DNA of 64,000 nt from Lathyrus oleraceus (GCF_024323335.1 NC_066583.1:414234031-414298030); one strand, 5' to 3'; positions 13,221-24,422 are shown, counted from the first letter of the stretch. The notes: generated by a model not told the origin, from the letters alone. Made by a program: numbers and translations.

Positions 13221-13493
13221 CATTCTATTTGTTTGTAAACATCACTTTGTATAAAATACATATGCACACAAAAAGGGCTCCCTAGGAGTACCTAGGATAC
13301 TTTGGATGCTAACACCTTCTCTCTGTGTAACCAACCCCCTTACCTGTAATCTCTGACATTTTATTAGTTTTGATTTGAAAACTTCTTACTTTTTGGGTTT
13401 TGTTCGTACTTTTTCCCTTTTCCCTTGGAAACAATAAAAGCGCGATGGCGACTCTTGTTATTTGATCTCTAGCTTATCCATAGCTTAATGATC

Positions 13494-14332
13494 TCCAGTG
13501 GGTTTAGCCTACTTTTTGTGTGTATATATTTGTATAAATGTGATGTTTGTATATATGTTTGTGTGATATAATCTGCTTGTTATGCTTGGTGATCTCTGAG
13601 TGGTGAGATAAGTTCTAACACGAACTTGAGTGCAACTAAGATAGGAGGATGGTATAGTCTGTTCGACTTGTGTGGATTAGTCCTTAACAAGTTGGCTTGA
13701 GATCCATCCGCTCGGTGGAGACTCTTTTGGATTTGGAAATGTCACTCAAGTATTTGTGGTTAGGCATTACAATCTCTAATTTTGGTTTGAGAAGCTGATG
13801 ACCGTAGAAAATTTACCCCCTCTTGGCCTATTTAGGACGTAGTGCGGAAATTGTTCAAGTGTAGACTTGATAACAGTTGTTACGCGATACTACACTCAGA
13901 CGAGTTTCTCTTGAGAATATTATGGAGCGATGAGTCAGTCATCTTAAACTGTAATATCTGATAGATGGAATTGAGACTGTGGGAACTTTTTAGAACATGA
14001 TCTAAAGGTTTTATCCTTAGTTCACTCCTTTGGGATGGTTCTTACCCAGACTCCATACTCGTGACTTACAACAAACCCTTGATTCTTGGTTGATCCAATC
14101 AAGTCTTGTCAATATCAATGGAACTTGGGTGTTGATAAGGTGTAAACCATAATCCACCAAAATGGATGATTGATCTTGACAATTACTTGATTCATCCTTT
14201 AACCTTTGTTTGTTTTCCTTGTGTGTGATCCCTTATTTTTGATTGTTGCATTCATGCATTCATGCGCATCATAACATTCATCACATAAAAATTTCAAGGA
14301 ACTGAGGTATTATTTGCAAATATTTTCAGACC
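13494..14332 (+). other. Element A leader (5' UTR)
   Basis: Non-coding stretch between the truncated 5' LTR and ORF1. An Ogre element should begin here with a tRNA-Arg-type PBS (as element F does at 59621), but none is present. The sequence goes from LTR directly to CTCCAGTGGGTTTAGCC. No long open frame is seen. Confidence 0.75.
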
Positions 14333-15808
14333 ATGGACTATGGACGAAGGAACACTAAGAAGTACAGTGTCAGATGTCCAGATTTGAAAGAGTTAAAGAA
14401 GCTAGCATCTTTTGTATTAGATCCCTTGGACTTCAAACAATGTCATGGGAAGCTTTTGTCCATTTTGTCTGCTGATGTGGTTGAAGGACTTTTGAGTGTG
14501 CTAGTGCAGTTCTATGATTTCACTACCATTGTGCCTACCTTGGAGGAGTATTCTCATCTATTGGGGATACCTGTTTATAGTAGAGTGCCTTTTAGTGGAT
14601 TGGAGGAGATTCCCCGATCTAGTATTATTGCTGAAGCTCTTCACTTGAAGAAGTCTGAGATAGAGGCTCATTGGGTGAAGAAAGGAGGGTAATTTGGGTT
14701 GCCATCTAACTTCCTCATCAAGGAAGCTACCGCTTTTTCTCAAGTCGGTAGTGTGGACGCTTTTGAAGTTATCTTTGTGTTGCTCATTTATAGATTAGCT
14801 TTGTTCCCTAACATTGACGGTTTTGTTGATGTTAACGCCATTAAACTTTTCATGATTGGGAATCTTGTGCCTACTTTGTTGGGTGATATGTATTTCTCTT
14901 TGCATCTAAGGAATTCTAAAGGTGGTGGAACTATTGTCTTTTGCATTCCTCTTTTGTACAAGTGGTTTATTTCTCACTTGCCTCAGACACCTGCTTTTAT
15001 GGAGAACAAACAATGTCTAAGGTGGTCTCAGAGACTTATGTCTCTCACTAATGATGATAGAGTTTGGTATGATCCTTCTTTGGGCAGTTTGGAGATTATT
15101 GATAGTTGTGGTGAATTCTCTAATGTGCCTCTCATTGGTACACAAGGAGGAATTAACTACAACCCTGCTTTGGCTCGTCGTCAACTTGGGTTCCCCTTGA
15201 GAGACAAACCTAATAACACTTTGTTAGAAGGTCTTTTCTATCAAGAGGGTAAAGATCCTCAACATTTGAAGCAGAAGATTTTGCATGCTTGGCATAATGT
15301 GCATAGGAAAGGAAGATCTGAGCTTGGTCCGTGCAATTGTGTAGCTTTGGAAGCTTACACTCTTTGGGTGAAGAAGAGAGCTTTGGAGTTGAAGATGCCT
15401 TATCCTAGTGAAAGACCTATGTCTATGGTTGTGGTTGAGCCATTAACTCTCCCTAACCAAGATGTAGAGGAGTTGGAAGACGTGCTCATCAAGATGAAGC
15501 AAGAGAAGGACATGTGGGAAGAGCGTTTCCGTGCTTTGAGGAAGAAGCATGAAGAGTTATAGTTGGAGTCTAAGGACAAAGATCCACTTATTGAGCTACT
15601 TGAAGTCCGAGTGACGAAGAGACAGAGAGAGCTAGAGGTTTCATTTTCTAGCATGCCTCAGCCTTCTGTTACTTGGAAGAAGATTATTAATCAACTTGTC
15701 CTCGAGAAGGCTCAAATGAAGGCTTCTTTTGAGACCGAGATCTGTCGCATTCGAAGGAAGTACGCGCCTACAGCCAGATCTTCTAACATTGTTGTTAGGG
15801 ATCCTTAG
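14333..15808 (+). pseudogene. Ogre ORF1 with plant-mobile-domain-like region (broken)
   Basis: One reading frame of 492 codons upstream of gag, interrupted by TAA at 14690 and TAG at 15560. The N-terminal 250 residues resemble the plant mobile domain (PMD) found in Ogre ORF1 and in host MAIL/MAIN-type proteins: a hydrophobic helical pattern with PTLEEYSHLLGIPV at about residues 66-79. The C-terminal part (about 370-410) is charged and coiled-coil-like (EELEDVLIKMKQEKDMWEER). The ATG at 14333 is the first in frame. ORF1 before gag is typical of Ogre, and its role in the element is not established. The second stop fits CAG to TAG. Confidence 0.75.
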
Positions 15809-16115
15809 GATGACTAGTCTCCTTTTCTCTTGTAGTTTTCATTTGGTTTCTGAAATTGTACTCAGTGTAATCCTTCCAATTTATATAAATAAAAAGAGAC
15901 TTTTGGTCATATCCAAATTATTGCAATTTCCATTTAAATATATATATTTGCGAATGATATAGTAAGTTCCTTGAAAAAAATAAAAACAATCAAGCATTGC
16001 ATCTCATGCATCATTTGCATAACTAGGTTTTCGCTAGATGTCTGGTTGGTGATTCTTCTATGCTTTAGCTAAGCTGACTTACCGGTAAAATACCCGAGCC
16101 AATCATCTGAGAATC
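15809..16115 (+). other. Spacer between ORF1 and gag of element A
   Basis: About 300 bp of AT-rich sequence with no open frame of note between the ORF1 stop and the gag ATG. No function visible. Confidence 0.6.
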
Positions 16116-18456
16116 ATGGAGCACTTAGAGCAAGAGAACAGAGAGCTGAAGGATGAGATCGCCCGCCTGACTGCCATGATGGAGTCAGTTCTTTCCGCTC
16201 AGAGTCCATCTTCTCCAAAGCCTACAACTCCTCTTCGAAGGACTGTTATTTCAGAGGTAGCTACCTCTACCATGCCTGCTGTTGCCGCCCATTTCGCGCC
16301 AACTATGCCTACCGGAATCCCATGGGGAATGTCGTCTAACTTTGTGCCCGAAGGCTTTACGCCTACCTTTTCTTCTATGCCGGCATCTAGTTCGGTCATG
16401 TCCGTGCCACCTCCCGTTTGTGCACACCTTGCCTCGTGTAGAGGACACCATCTATCATTCTGAGCCGTCTGAGGGTCTGAAAGTTTATGAAAAGATGGAT
16501 GAAATGAAAGATCAGTTTCTTGAGTTGCGCAAGGAATTGGAGACGTTAAGAGGTAATGATTTGTTTGGAAAAAGTGTTGTCGAGTTGTGTTTGGTGCCCA
16601 ATGTCAAGATCCTGGTGAAGTTCAAAGTGCCCGACTTTGAAAAATATAAAGGGGACTCTTGTCCTCTCAGTCTTCTTGTGATGTATGCTCGCAAGATGTC
16701 TACTCAGATCGACAATGATCAATTGCTTATTCACTACTTCCAAGATAGCCTGACTGGTGCCACGCTCCGTTGGTACATGGGATTGGACAGTGCCAGCATT
16801 CACACTTTCAATGACTTGGGGGAGGCTTTTGTCAAGCAGTATAAATATAATGTGGACATGGCGCCATATAGAGACTAGCTGAGGTTTATGTCTCAAAAGG
16901 ACAAAGAGACATTTAAAGAGTATGCGCAGCGATGGAGGGAGTTGGCTACCCAGATCACTCCTCCTTTGAAGGAAAAAGAAATGACAAAGATCTTCTTGAA
17001 AACTCTGAGTTTATTTTACTACGAATGAATGATTGCTAGTGCCCCTAGTGACTTTACCGAAATGGTAAACATGGGGATGAGGCTTGAGGAAGGAGTCCGA
17101 GAGGGACGTTTGTCAAGAGATTAGGCATCAACAAGCAAGAGGTATGGTAGTAATTTTTTTAAGAAGAAGGACAATGAGACGAATGCAATAAGTAGTGGGA
17201 GGCAGAGGAGGCCTCAGATCAGAAGGAATCCAACATCCCATCAACATCAACATCATCAGGTATCTTCCGTTATTCCGATATTTTCTAATCAACAAACAAC
17301 ACCAGTTCAACAACACCAACATCAACAACAACAACCTCAACAACGAACGAACACCTACAATAACAACAATACCAACAACAATCATCAGCAACAAAACTTT
17401 GAGAGGAAGAAGGTCTCTTTTGACCCGATTCCTATGTCATATGCAGAGTTGTCTCCGTCCTTGGTTCTCAAGAACCTGATTCAACCCAGAAACCCACTGC
17501 AAATTCCAGAACCACTTCCTGGGTGGTATAAACCTGAGCTCCGTTGTGCTTTTCATCAAGGAGCACCCAGACACAACATTGAAAATTGTTATCCATTGAA
17601 GTATGAGGTTTAGAAACTAAATAAGAGTGGTATGGTGTCCTTCGAGGACCGCGCGCCTAATGTGAAAGCAAACCCTTTTCCCGCTCATGGGAACTCTTAT
17701 GGGAATATGGTGGATGAGTGTCTAGGAAAATTCAAAGTTTTTTATGTGCGTTTTATCAGGAGGTCCTTAGTGCAGATGCATAAGGATGTTTGTTTGGTAA
17801 GTGAATGTGAGCACGACCATGATGTTTGTGCTACTTGTAGGGTTAACCGGAGGGGTTGTGAAATTGTGAAGAGGGGCATCCAACGTCTGATGGATGAAGG
17901 CATGATCCAAATTGTTCAATCTCTTCATGTAGATGACGATTTTAATGTCATATTGCCTATTTTCAAGCAGCCTGAGAAGTTGGTGATTCAGTATGACTCC
18001 AGTAACTGCAACAATCAAAGATCAGTATCGTCGTTGGTAATACGGTTAGCGGGCCTAGTCCCGTATTCATCTGATAAAGTTATGCCTTATCAGTATAATG
18101 CTACAATGATGAAGGATGTTCAAGAGGTCCCGTTACCTACAACTAGTTCAGTGGTGAGCATTGCTGATGTTACTAAGGTGACCCGCAGTGGTCAAGTGTT
18201 TGGACCGGTGTTCTCAAAGGATAAAGAAGAAGCAGTTGGGAGTAAGAAGGTGGAAGTGCATGTTGAAAACCCAGTTGGTTGTTCAAAAGATAAGTCTGGT
18301 GAATCCAACAACTTGAAACCCAATGATGATGATGAGGTACTCCCACTAATCAAAAGAAGCGAGTTTAATGTGGTGGAGCAGCTGCTCCAAACCTCCGCAA
18401 AAATTTCAGTGTTGTCTCTGCTGATAAATTCCGAAGCGCACAGAGAAGCACTATAG
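16116..18456 (+). pseudogene. gag: gag of element A (broken)
   Basis: Structural capsid polyprotein gene. It starts with ATG 16116 and a short coiled coil (LEQENRELKDEIARLTAMM). A frameshift before about 16460 moves the reading to the frame of 16878 and onward. The capsid core is recognisable (LIHYFQDSLTGATLRWYMGL, then FKEYAQRWRELA). A glutamine/asparagine-rich stretch (17240-17400) precedes a CCHC-like knuckle CAFHQGAPRHNIENC at about 17550-17595. In-frame stops occur at 16876 (TAG), 17026 (TGA), 17122 (TAG), 17611 (TAG) and 18454 (TAG). Element F carries the same domains. Not functional as it stands. Confidence 0.85.
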
Positions 18457-18495
18457 AGAGCTCTCGAACAAGCGTTCGTAGAACATGATGTTACT

Positions 18496-19392
18496 ATGGA
18501 TCAATTTGATGAAATTATGGGTAACATCACTTCTTGCAACAATCTCAGCTTTTGCGACGAAGCACTCCCTAAGGAGGGAAGAAACGATAATCTGGCTTTA
18601 CACATCTCGATGAATTGCAAAGGAGATGCTTTATCAAACGTGCGTGTTGACACCAGGTCATCACTGAATGTGCTTCCGAAGTCAACTTTGTCAAAGTTAT
18701 CTTATCAAGGAGCACCTATGAGGTATAGCGGTGTAATCGTCAAAGCTTTTGATGGTTCACGCAAGACGGTTATTGGTGAAGTGGATCTTCCAGTCAAGAT
18801 AGGTCCGAGTGATTTTCAGATTACTTTTCAAGTAATGGATATCCACCCGACCTACAGTTTCTTATTAGGAAGGCCATGGATTCATGAGGCAGGAGCTGTT
18901 ACTTCCACTCTGCACCAGAAGCTCAAATTTGTGAAGAATGGAAAGTTAGTGATTGTTGGAGGAGAGAAAGCGTTGTTGGTTAGCCATTTATCATCTTTCT
19001 CTTACGCTGAAGCTAAGGATGAGGTTGGAACTCCGTTCGAGGCCTTATCTATTGTTGTTAAAAAGATGGTGGGGGCACCTATGTCCTTATTGAAAGATGC
19101 TTAGAAGATTGTGGAAGAAGGCAATGTCGATCAGCGGGGGCGCATGGTAGAGGTCTCCGACAACAAAGGCAGAACCGGCTTAGGGTTCCAGAAAGGATCA
19201 TCAATTGCAAGGACTGAAGATATGCAACTTAGCTTCCGTAGCAGATGGTTCATTCATGGCAATGAACAACACTTAGCTGCTGTGCTAGAGGATGACGAAG
19301 AGGAAAACTGCACCAATTTTGTGAAGCATGGAAAGGCTTGCTACAATTGGACTTCTGTTGATATTCCTGTTATTTTGCATCAATCTAAGTAA
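18496..19392 (+). pseudogene. pro: Aspartic protease domain of element A (broken)
   Basis: In the same frame as the end of gag. The retropepsin core is clear: VDTRSSLNVLP at 18646-18678, then FLLGRPWIHEAGA. The catalytic DTG has become DTR (AGG at 18655-18657), which should abolish activity. In D the site is DTG and in F it is DTV. TAG at 19102 interrupts the downstream linker, and the frame then runs to the TAA overlapping the intron donor at 19389. Confidence 0.87.
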
Positions 19393-19645
19393 TTGCTTTT
19401 ATATGTTTTTAAATCCTTCTCCTATGCCTAAGGGAGAAATGAACATTGTTTGGGCATTATCAAAATTGATCATCAATAAAATTAATTCTATTCATCCACA
19501 TCTATGATGTTTGTTTTTACTTTTTGCTTGATTCTGAAAAATGGTAATCACAATAAACATAAATAAACAATATAATTGTCCATCTGCATAATATTTGTTC
19601 ACAAATTTCACTTCTCTAAAATCAAACTATCAAATCATTATGCAG
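19389..19645 (+). other. Probable Ogre intron between pro and RT (element A)
   Basis: AT-rich 257-bp stretch with stops in all frames, donor AA/GTAATT at 19389 and acceptor ATGCAG ending at 19645. Ogre elements are known to carry an intron at this position. Element D has a 258-bp equivalent with the same GTAATT and ATGCAG signals. In A the downstream frame is not correctly restored by this splice (TAA at 19655 in the frame of the RT), which fits general decay. Confidence 0.7.
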
Positions 19646-21200
19646 GTTGGTTCCTAACCCATTGAATACAATGACCCTACTCCTCCAAATTTTGAATTCC
19701 CTGTGTTTGAGGCCGAGGCGGAAAGTGATGTAGAAGTGAGTGATGAATTATCTCATCTTCTTGAGCAAGATGAAAAGACAATTCAGTCGTTCAAAGAGCA
19801 AGTCGAGTTAGTCAATTTGGGTTCCGAAGATGATGTGAAGGAAGTCAATTTGGTCCTATCAAGACATGCCTGGTTTAGGTTCTAAGATTGTGGAGCATAG
19901 ATTGTCGTTGAAGCCAGAATGCCCGCCAGTCAAGCAGAAGTTGAGAAGAACGCATCCTTATATGGTTGTGAAAATCAAAGTGGAAGTGCATAAGCATATT
20001 GATGTCGGTTTCCTTGTAATCGCTGAGTATCCGCAATGGGTGGCCAATATTGTGCCTGTACCGAAGAAATATGAAAAAGTCGGCATGTGTGTTGACTATA
20101 AAGATTTGAATAAATCCAGTCGAAAAGATGATTTCCCTCTGCCACACATTGATATGTTGGTAGACAATACTGCTAAATTCAAAGTCTTTTCGTTTATGGA
20201 TGGATTTTCCGGATATAATTAGATCAAGATGGCACCCGAAGATATGGAGAAGACCATATTCATTACACCTTGGGGAACATTATTTTATAGAGTGATGCCT
20301 TTCAGTTTAAAGAATGCTGGTGCAAATTACCAGAGAGCAATGACTACTCTTTTTCATGATATGATGCATAAAGAGATTGAAGTGTATGTCGATGACATGA
20401 TTGCTAAATCAATTGATGAAGAGGAACATGTTGAGCATTTGTTGAAGTTATTCCAGCGTTTGAGGAAGTATAAACTCCGCTTGAATCCCAATAAACGTAC
20501 TTTTGGTGTTCGTTCTGGTAAGTTGCTGGGCTTTATTGTCAAGGAGAAAGGTATTGAAGTTGATCCTGCCAAGGTCAACGTAATACAAGAGATGCCTGCG
20601 CCCAAAATTGAGAAGCAAGTCAGAGGTTTTCTCGGTCGCTTGAATTATATTTCTATACTCATTTCCCACATGACTGCCACATGTGCGCCTATATTCAAGC
20701 TTCTTCGGAAATATCAGTCTTGTGATTGGACCGAAGACTGTCCGAAAGCTTTTAACAGTATCAAGGAATATGTGCTTAAGCCTCCGATTTTGTCTCCACC
20801 TGTTGAAGGAAGACCCTTGATCAAGTATCTGACTGTGCTTGATGAGAGTATGGGTTGTGTTCTTGGTCAACAAGATGAGACTGGAAAGAAAGAATTTGCA
20901 ATTTACTACCAGTAAGAAGTTCACCGACTGTGAGACTCGGTATTCTATACTTGAGAAGACTTGTTGCGCATTGGCTTGGGCTGTTAAGCATCTGCGTCAG
21001 TATATGTTAAATCATACCACTTAGTTGATATCCAAAATGGATCCAATCAAGTATATATTTGAGAAGCCTACTTTAACTTGGAGGATTGCCCGTTGGCCGA
21101 TGTTGTTATCAGAATATGATATCGAATACCGATCTCAGAAAGCGATCAAGGGTAGTATCTTGGCGGACCATTTGGCTCACCAACCAATTGAAGATTATCA
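19646..21200 (+). pseudogene. pol: Reverse transcriptase and RNase H of element A (broken)
   Basis: RNA-dependent DNA polymerase domain followed by the gypsy RNase H. An acidic linker (19703-19850) is followed, after loss of roughly 80 bp relative to relatives, by PGLGSKIVEHRL and the RT core: DYKDLNKSSRKDDFPLPHID, FSFMDGFSGYN, then YVDDMIAKS at 20385-20411 with both catalytic Asp intact. TAG at 20220 replaces the Gln that D encodes as CAG. A frameshift near 20910 and TAG at 21022 break RNase H, recognisable by MGCVLGQQDETG and the YSILEKTCCALAWAVKHLRQYM stretch. Inactive. Confidence 0.87.
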
Positions 21201-21984
21201 GTCAGTACAGTATGATTTTCCTGAGGAAGAGATCTTGTACCTGAAAATGAAAGATTGTGATGAACCATTGCTTGAAGAAGGGCCAGAACCAGGTTCTCGT
21301 TGGGGCATGGTATTTGATGGAGCCGTTGAAGCTGCAAATAAGAACATTAAGAAGATTATTCAGAAGATGGTTGTCACGTATAAGGATTGGCATGAGATGC
21401 GACCATTTGCTTTGCATGGGTATCGTACATCCATCCGCACTTTAACAGGGGCAACCCCCTTCTCTCTTGTGTATGGTATGGAAGCAATGTTCCCCGTAGA
21501 GGTTGAGATCTCTTCATTGCGTGTGCTTATGGAAGCTAAGTTGGCTGAGGCTGAATGGTGTTAGACTAGGTTTTATCAACTGAATTTGGTAGAAGAGAAG
21601 AGATTAACTGCCATGTGTCATGGTCAGTTACATCAGCAAAGGCTGAAGAAAGCTTTTGATAAGAAGGTCAGACCTCATGTGTTCAGAGAAGGTTACCTTG
21701 TGCTCAAGAAGATTTTATCATTCAAACCAGATTCTAGGGGGAAATGGAATCCCAATTATGAAGGCCCATATGTTGTTAAGAGAGCCTTTTCAGGCGGTGC
21801 TTTAATACTTACAATTATGAATGGTGAAGAGTTCACTCGTCCTGTGAACGCAGATGCAGTCAAGAATACTTCGCGTAAAAAAAAAGAACAGCTCGCTAAG
21901 TTGAAAACCCGAAAGGGCGGCTTAGGCAAAAATGAGCGTCTCGGTGGATTGAAAACCCTGAAGGGCGATCCAAGCAAAAATTAG
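21201..21984 (+). pseudogene. Fused remnant: second RNase H start joined to integrase C-terminus
   Basis: The frame reads EGPEPGSRWGMVFDGA, the start of the archaeal-type second RNase H that marks Tat elements, and continues at about 21320-21327 without a break into VEAANKNIKKIIQKM, the part of integrase that carries the last catalytic Glu. Compared with D (43.5 kb to 42.36 kb) about 1.15 kb is missing, including the zinc finger and both catalytic Asp. TAG at 21562 corresponds to a CAG in C. The remaining C-terminal segment (21586-21984) has GPYVVKRAFSGGALIL. No integrase activity is possible. Confidence 0.85.
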
Positions 21985-23189
21985 AGACATAAAAACAAAA
22001 AGAATTTCTCGATAAGTTGAGTACTCCACCTTGGGGAAACTTATGCAAAAATTAGGGATTACGACAAGTAACTGCATTCTACTGATCTTCAGTGTTTTGA
22101 AAATTTGATTGAGCAAAAGGGTAGACATCAATTCATCATCCCAGTAGCGGTCAAGGGCACAGTGGATATCAAAATTTGGTAGAAGGATTAAGGATAATTT
22201 CTATTCAATGTAACCCTTTTCCATGGAAATTACCATTTTCAACTTTATAAAATCTATGGAGTCTTGTCATTTACAGACTACCATTCTATCAAATAAAGTT
22301 GAGCTTTTATCCAATTGTTTCTACTCTTATTTATTTCAGCCAATTGTTTAAATTTTATTATGATCATCTTTTGAAAATTTAAAATTTTTAATCAAAATCC
22401 TTTTTTCTTAAAAACATATAAAGCAAGAATTTTCCAAAGCAATTGAAAGAAATATCAACAGCATTCTGATGGATAACAAGTCCTTGAGTGAGAAACATCA
22501 GAGGTTTCCCCAAGCGGTTAACCCTTTGGGTATCCCTAGACGATTGTGTTGATTCAGTTCCGTGGCGGAGTTTTTAATTCCCCCAGTGGAGCCTCGTTCC
22601 TTTTCCGTAGCTGAGTTGGTCGATTCAGGTACCCTGCGACTTGTCTCCCCCGGTAGAGTTTCTGCCCTCCCCAACGATTTTTGTGAATATTCCCCAGCGG
22701 AGTTTGTGTATTCCTCAGTAGGATCGATGTTTGTTTTAATCTCCAACATATCAAGATTGATCTCCCTAGTAGATCGTTTTGGTTTGAGATTCTCATTCCC
22801 TGTATGGTGGTACTTGATCCCCATATAAATTTCGGTGTCTGTCCTCCCTCAATTGTAGAGCGTCAGCCCCTTAGGCAGAAAGATTTTAACCTTTCTCCTC
22901 TTCCCCACTGAGTTTTTTCCTCGTGGATAATTATTACTTCAGTTTCCTCCCCAGTTGTTTATCTGGATGGAACTACTCCCCTTGAGTATATCCTTATTGG
23001 GTTGAGTCTTGATTGATTGTTTCTTTCTAGCTCTTACCTAGATAGATGCTTTGAGTTCCCTAAGAGTCTATTGCCCAATAACTGGTAATATTCTTCTTAG
23101 TTTACAATTTGTTACTTTTTGCCTAATACTCGGCAAAAGTACCCCAGTTTACCCAACAGTAAGGTTCCCAGTGAATCTGATTCCCTAGG

Positions 23190-24030
23190 ACGTATATGCT
23201 TGATATGTTCACCCTAACCAATGACAGATATCTTTCTCTCTCCTACTCGAGTCTATCCTTGATATGTTCATCCAACCGATGATGGATATTCTCTTTTCGG
23301 TATGCTACCCAGTAAATTGGTAGTTGTAATCCCTATTCTTGTTTCCCAGATAATTAATCCTTGATATGTTCATCCTAACCGATGACAGGTTTACTTCTCT
23401 TTGCGGTCTTCTACCCAATAACCGGTAGTTGTAAACCCTGCTTTTGTTCCCTCTGCAGAGTTGATCCTTGATATGTTCACTTTAACCAGTGACAAATTCT
23501 CTCTCTTGGTATTCTATCCACTAACTGATAGATGTAATTCCTATTTTATCTCCTCAACGAGTCTATCCTTGATATGTTCATCCTAACCGGTGACGGATTT
23601 TCTCTTTGATGGTATTCTATCTAGCATTCGATAGATGTAATTCCTACTTTTTGTTCAGTTGGTTTATCCTTGATATGTTTGTCTTAACCGATGACGGGTA
23701 TCCTCCTTGACAATCCCAGGCAAGTCTATCCTTGATACGTTCATCTTAACCGATGACGGATTGTCTTCCCTGTTGAGTTTATCCTTGATATGTTAATCTT
23801 AATTGATGATGGATACTCTCACCATTGGTCTTCTTCCTATTAACTGTTAGTTATAAATCCAACTTTTTGCAGTTTTCCCCAGCAAGGCTATTCTTACCCA
23901 GTAACCGGTAGTGAATATTCTCTTCTGTTATTTCCCAGTGAGTCATCCTTGATATGTTCATCCTAACCGATGACGGATGTTCTCTCTGTCATATCTTTAT
24001 TATCTCCTCACCCAGTAACAGGTAGTAAAT
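23190..24030 (+). repeat. Bipartite tandem array in A 3' UTR
   Basis: Nine degenerate copies of CCTTGATATGTTCATCCTAA followed by CCGATGACGGA, at about 23197, 23258, 23356, 23462, 23563, 23664, 23726, 23778 and 23945. They alternate with a second motif ACCCAGTAACCGGTAGT (near 23305, 23410, 23515, 23835, 23893, 24010). Spacing is mostly near 100 bp but irregular. Tandem repeats in 3' UTRs are a known trait of Tat/Ogre elements. The same motifs occur in C and H. Confidence 0.88.
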
Positions 24031-24410
24031 AATAGATTTCTGCTCCTCCTGTGTTGAAGTTTATTTCTTCCCCAGTTGAGTTGAGTGTGCATTTCCTTAG
24101 TGAAATCGCTTTTCCTGCATGATTCAAGTATTTCAGTTTTATCCTGAATTACTCGTATCCCACAGAGTCTCTATCTCCCTAGTGAGTTTTCCTTACGGAA
24201 TGCATTTGACTCCTGCGGAGTTTCGGTCTCTCTGATTTCTTTTCCTTTGTGGCAATATTTCCCCACAAAGAATTTAATTTTGCATTCATATCATATGCAT
24301 CATGAGGTCTCTTAGGGACCAAAATTTGCTTCTATATGTTGTTATTTAAGCCCATTCTACTGAGTCGACATGAAGATTTTAACCTTCGCCTCCTCAGTTA
24401 GAATGTCCTT

Positions 24411-24422
24411 AAATAGGGGCAG
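24411..24422 (+). promoter_or_regulatory. Polypurine tract of element A
   Basis: AAATAGGGGCAG directly before the 3' LTR, the primer site for plus-strand DNA synthesis. The same AAATAGGGGCA core borders the 3' LTRs of C, D and H. The LTR following it begins TAGTAAGACC instead of TGTAAGACC, a one-base insertion that disrupts the terminus. Confidence 0.8.

Larger units (their letters stand above)
8807..13493 (+). mobile_element. Element A: 5' LTR
   Basis: Starts TGTAAGACCC and is collinear with 24423-28853. The match to the 3' LTR stops at 13493 (ATGATC), whereas the 3' LTR continues for 17 more bases to CCGCTACA. The LTR terminus and the adjoining PBS are therefore deleted here. TATA box at 10306, AATAAA at 13433, PBS-like TGGCGACTCT at 13446-13455. 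The minus-strand frame at 9786-10160 recurs in the other LTR but is not called as a gene. Confidence 0.9.
21985..24422 (+). other. Element A 3' UTR
   Basis: About 2.4 kb of non-coding sequence between the integrase stop and the PPT. It is rich in CCCCAG and CCCAGT motifs (22500-23000) and carries the tandem array at 23190-24030. Homologous sequence is found inverted at 29285-32088 (C) and 4115-4643/49069-50344 (H). No gene seen. Confidence 0.8.

Noticed and set aside
13008..13223. Minus-strand frame with a polyglycine start
   Set aside because: It is produced by the poly-C tract in an LTR and has no counterpart in the partner LTR.
19875..20147. Frames opposite to RT and other genes (for example minus strand at 19875-20147 and 52419-52880)
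   Set aside because: Shadows of real coding sequence on the other strand with no domain similarity.
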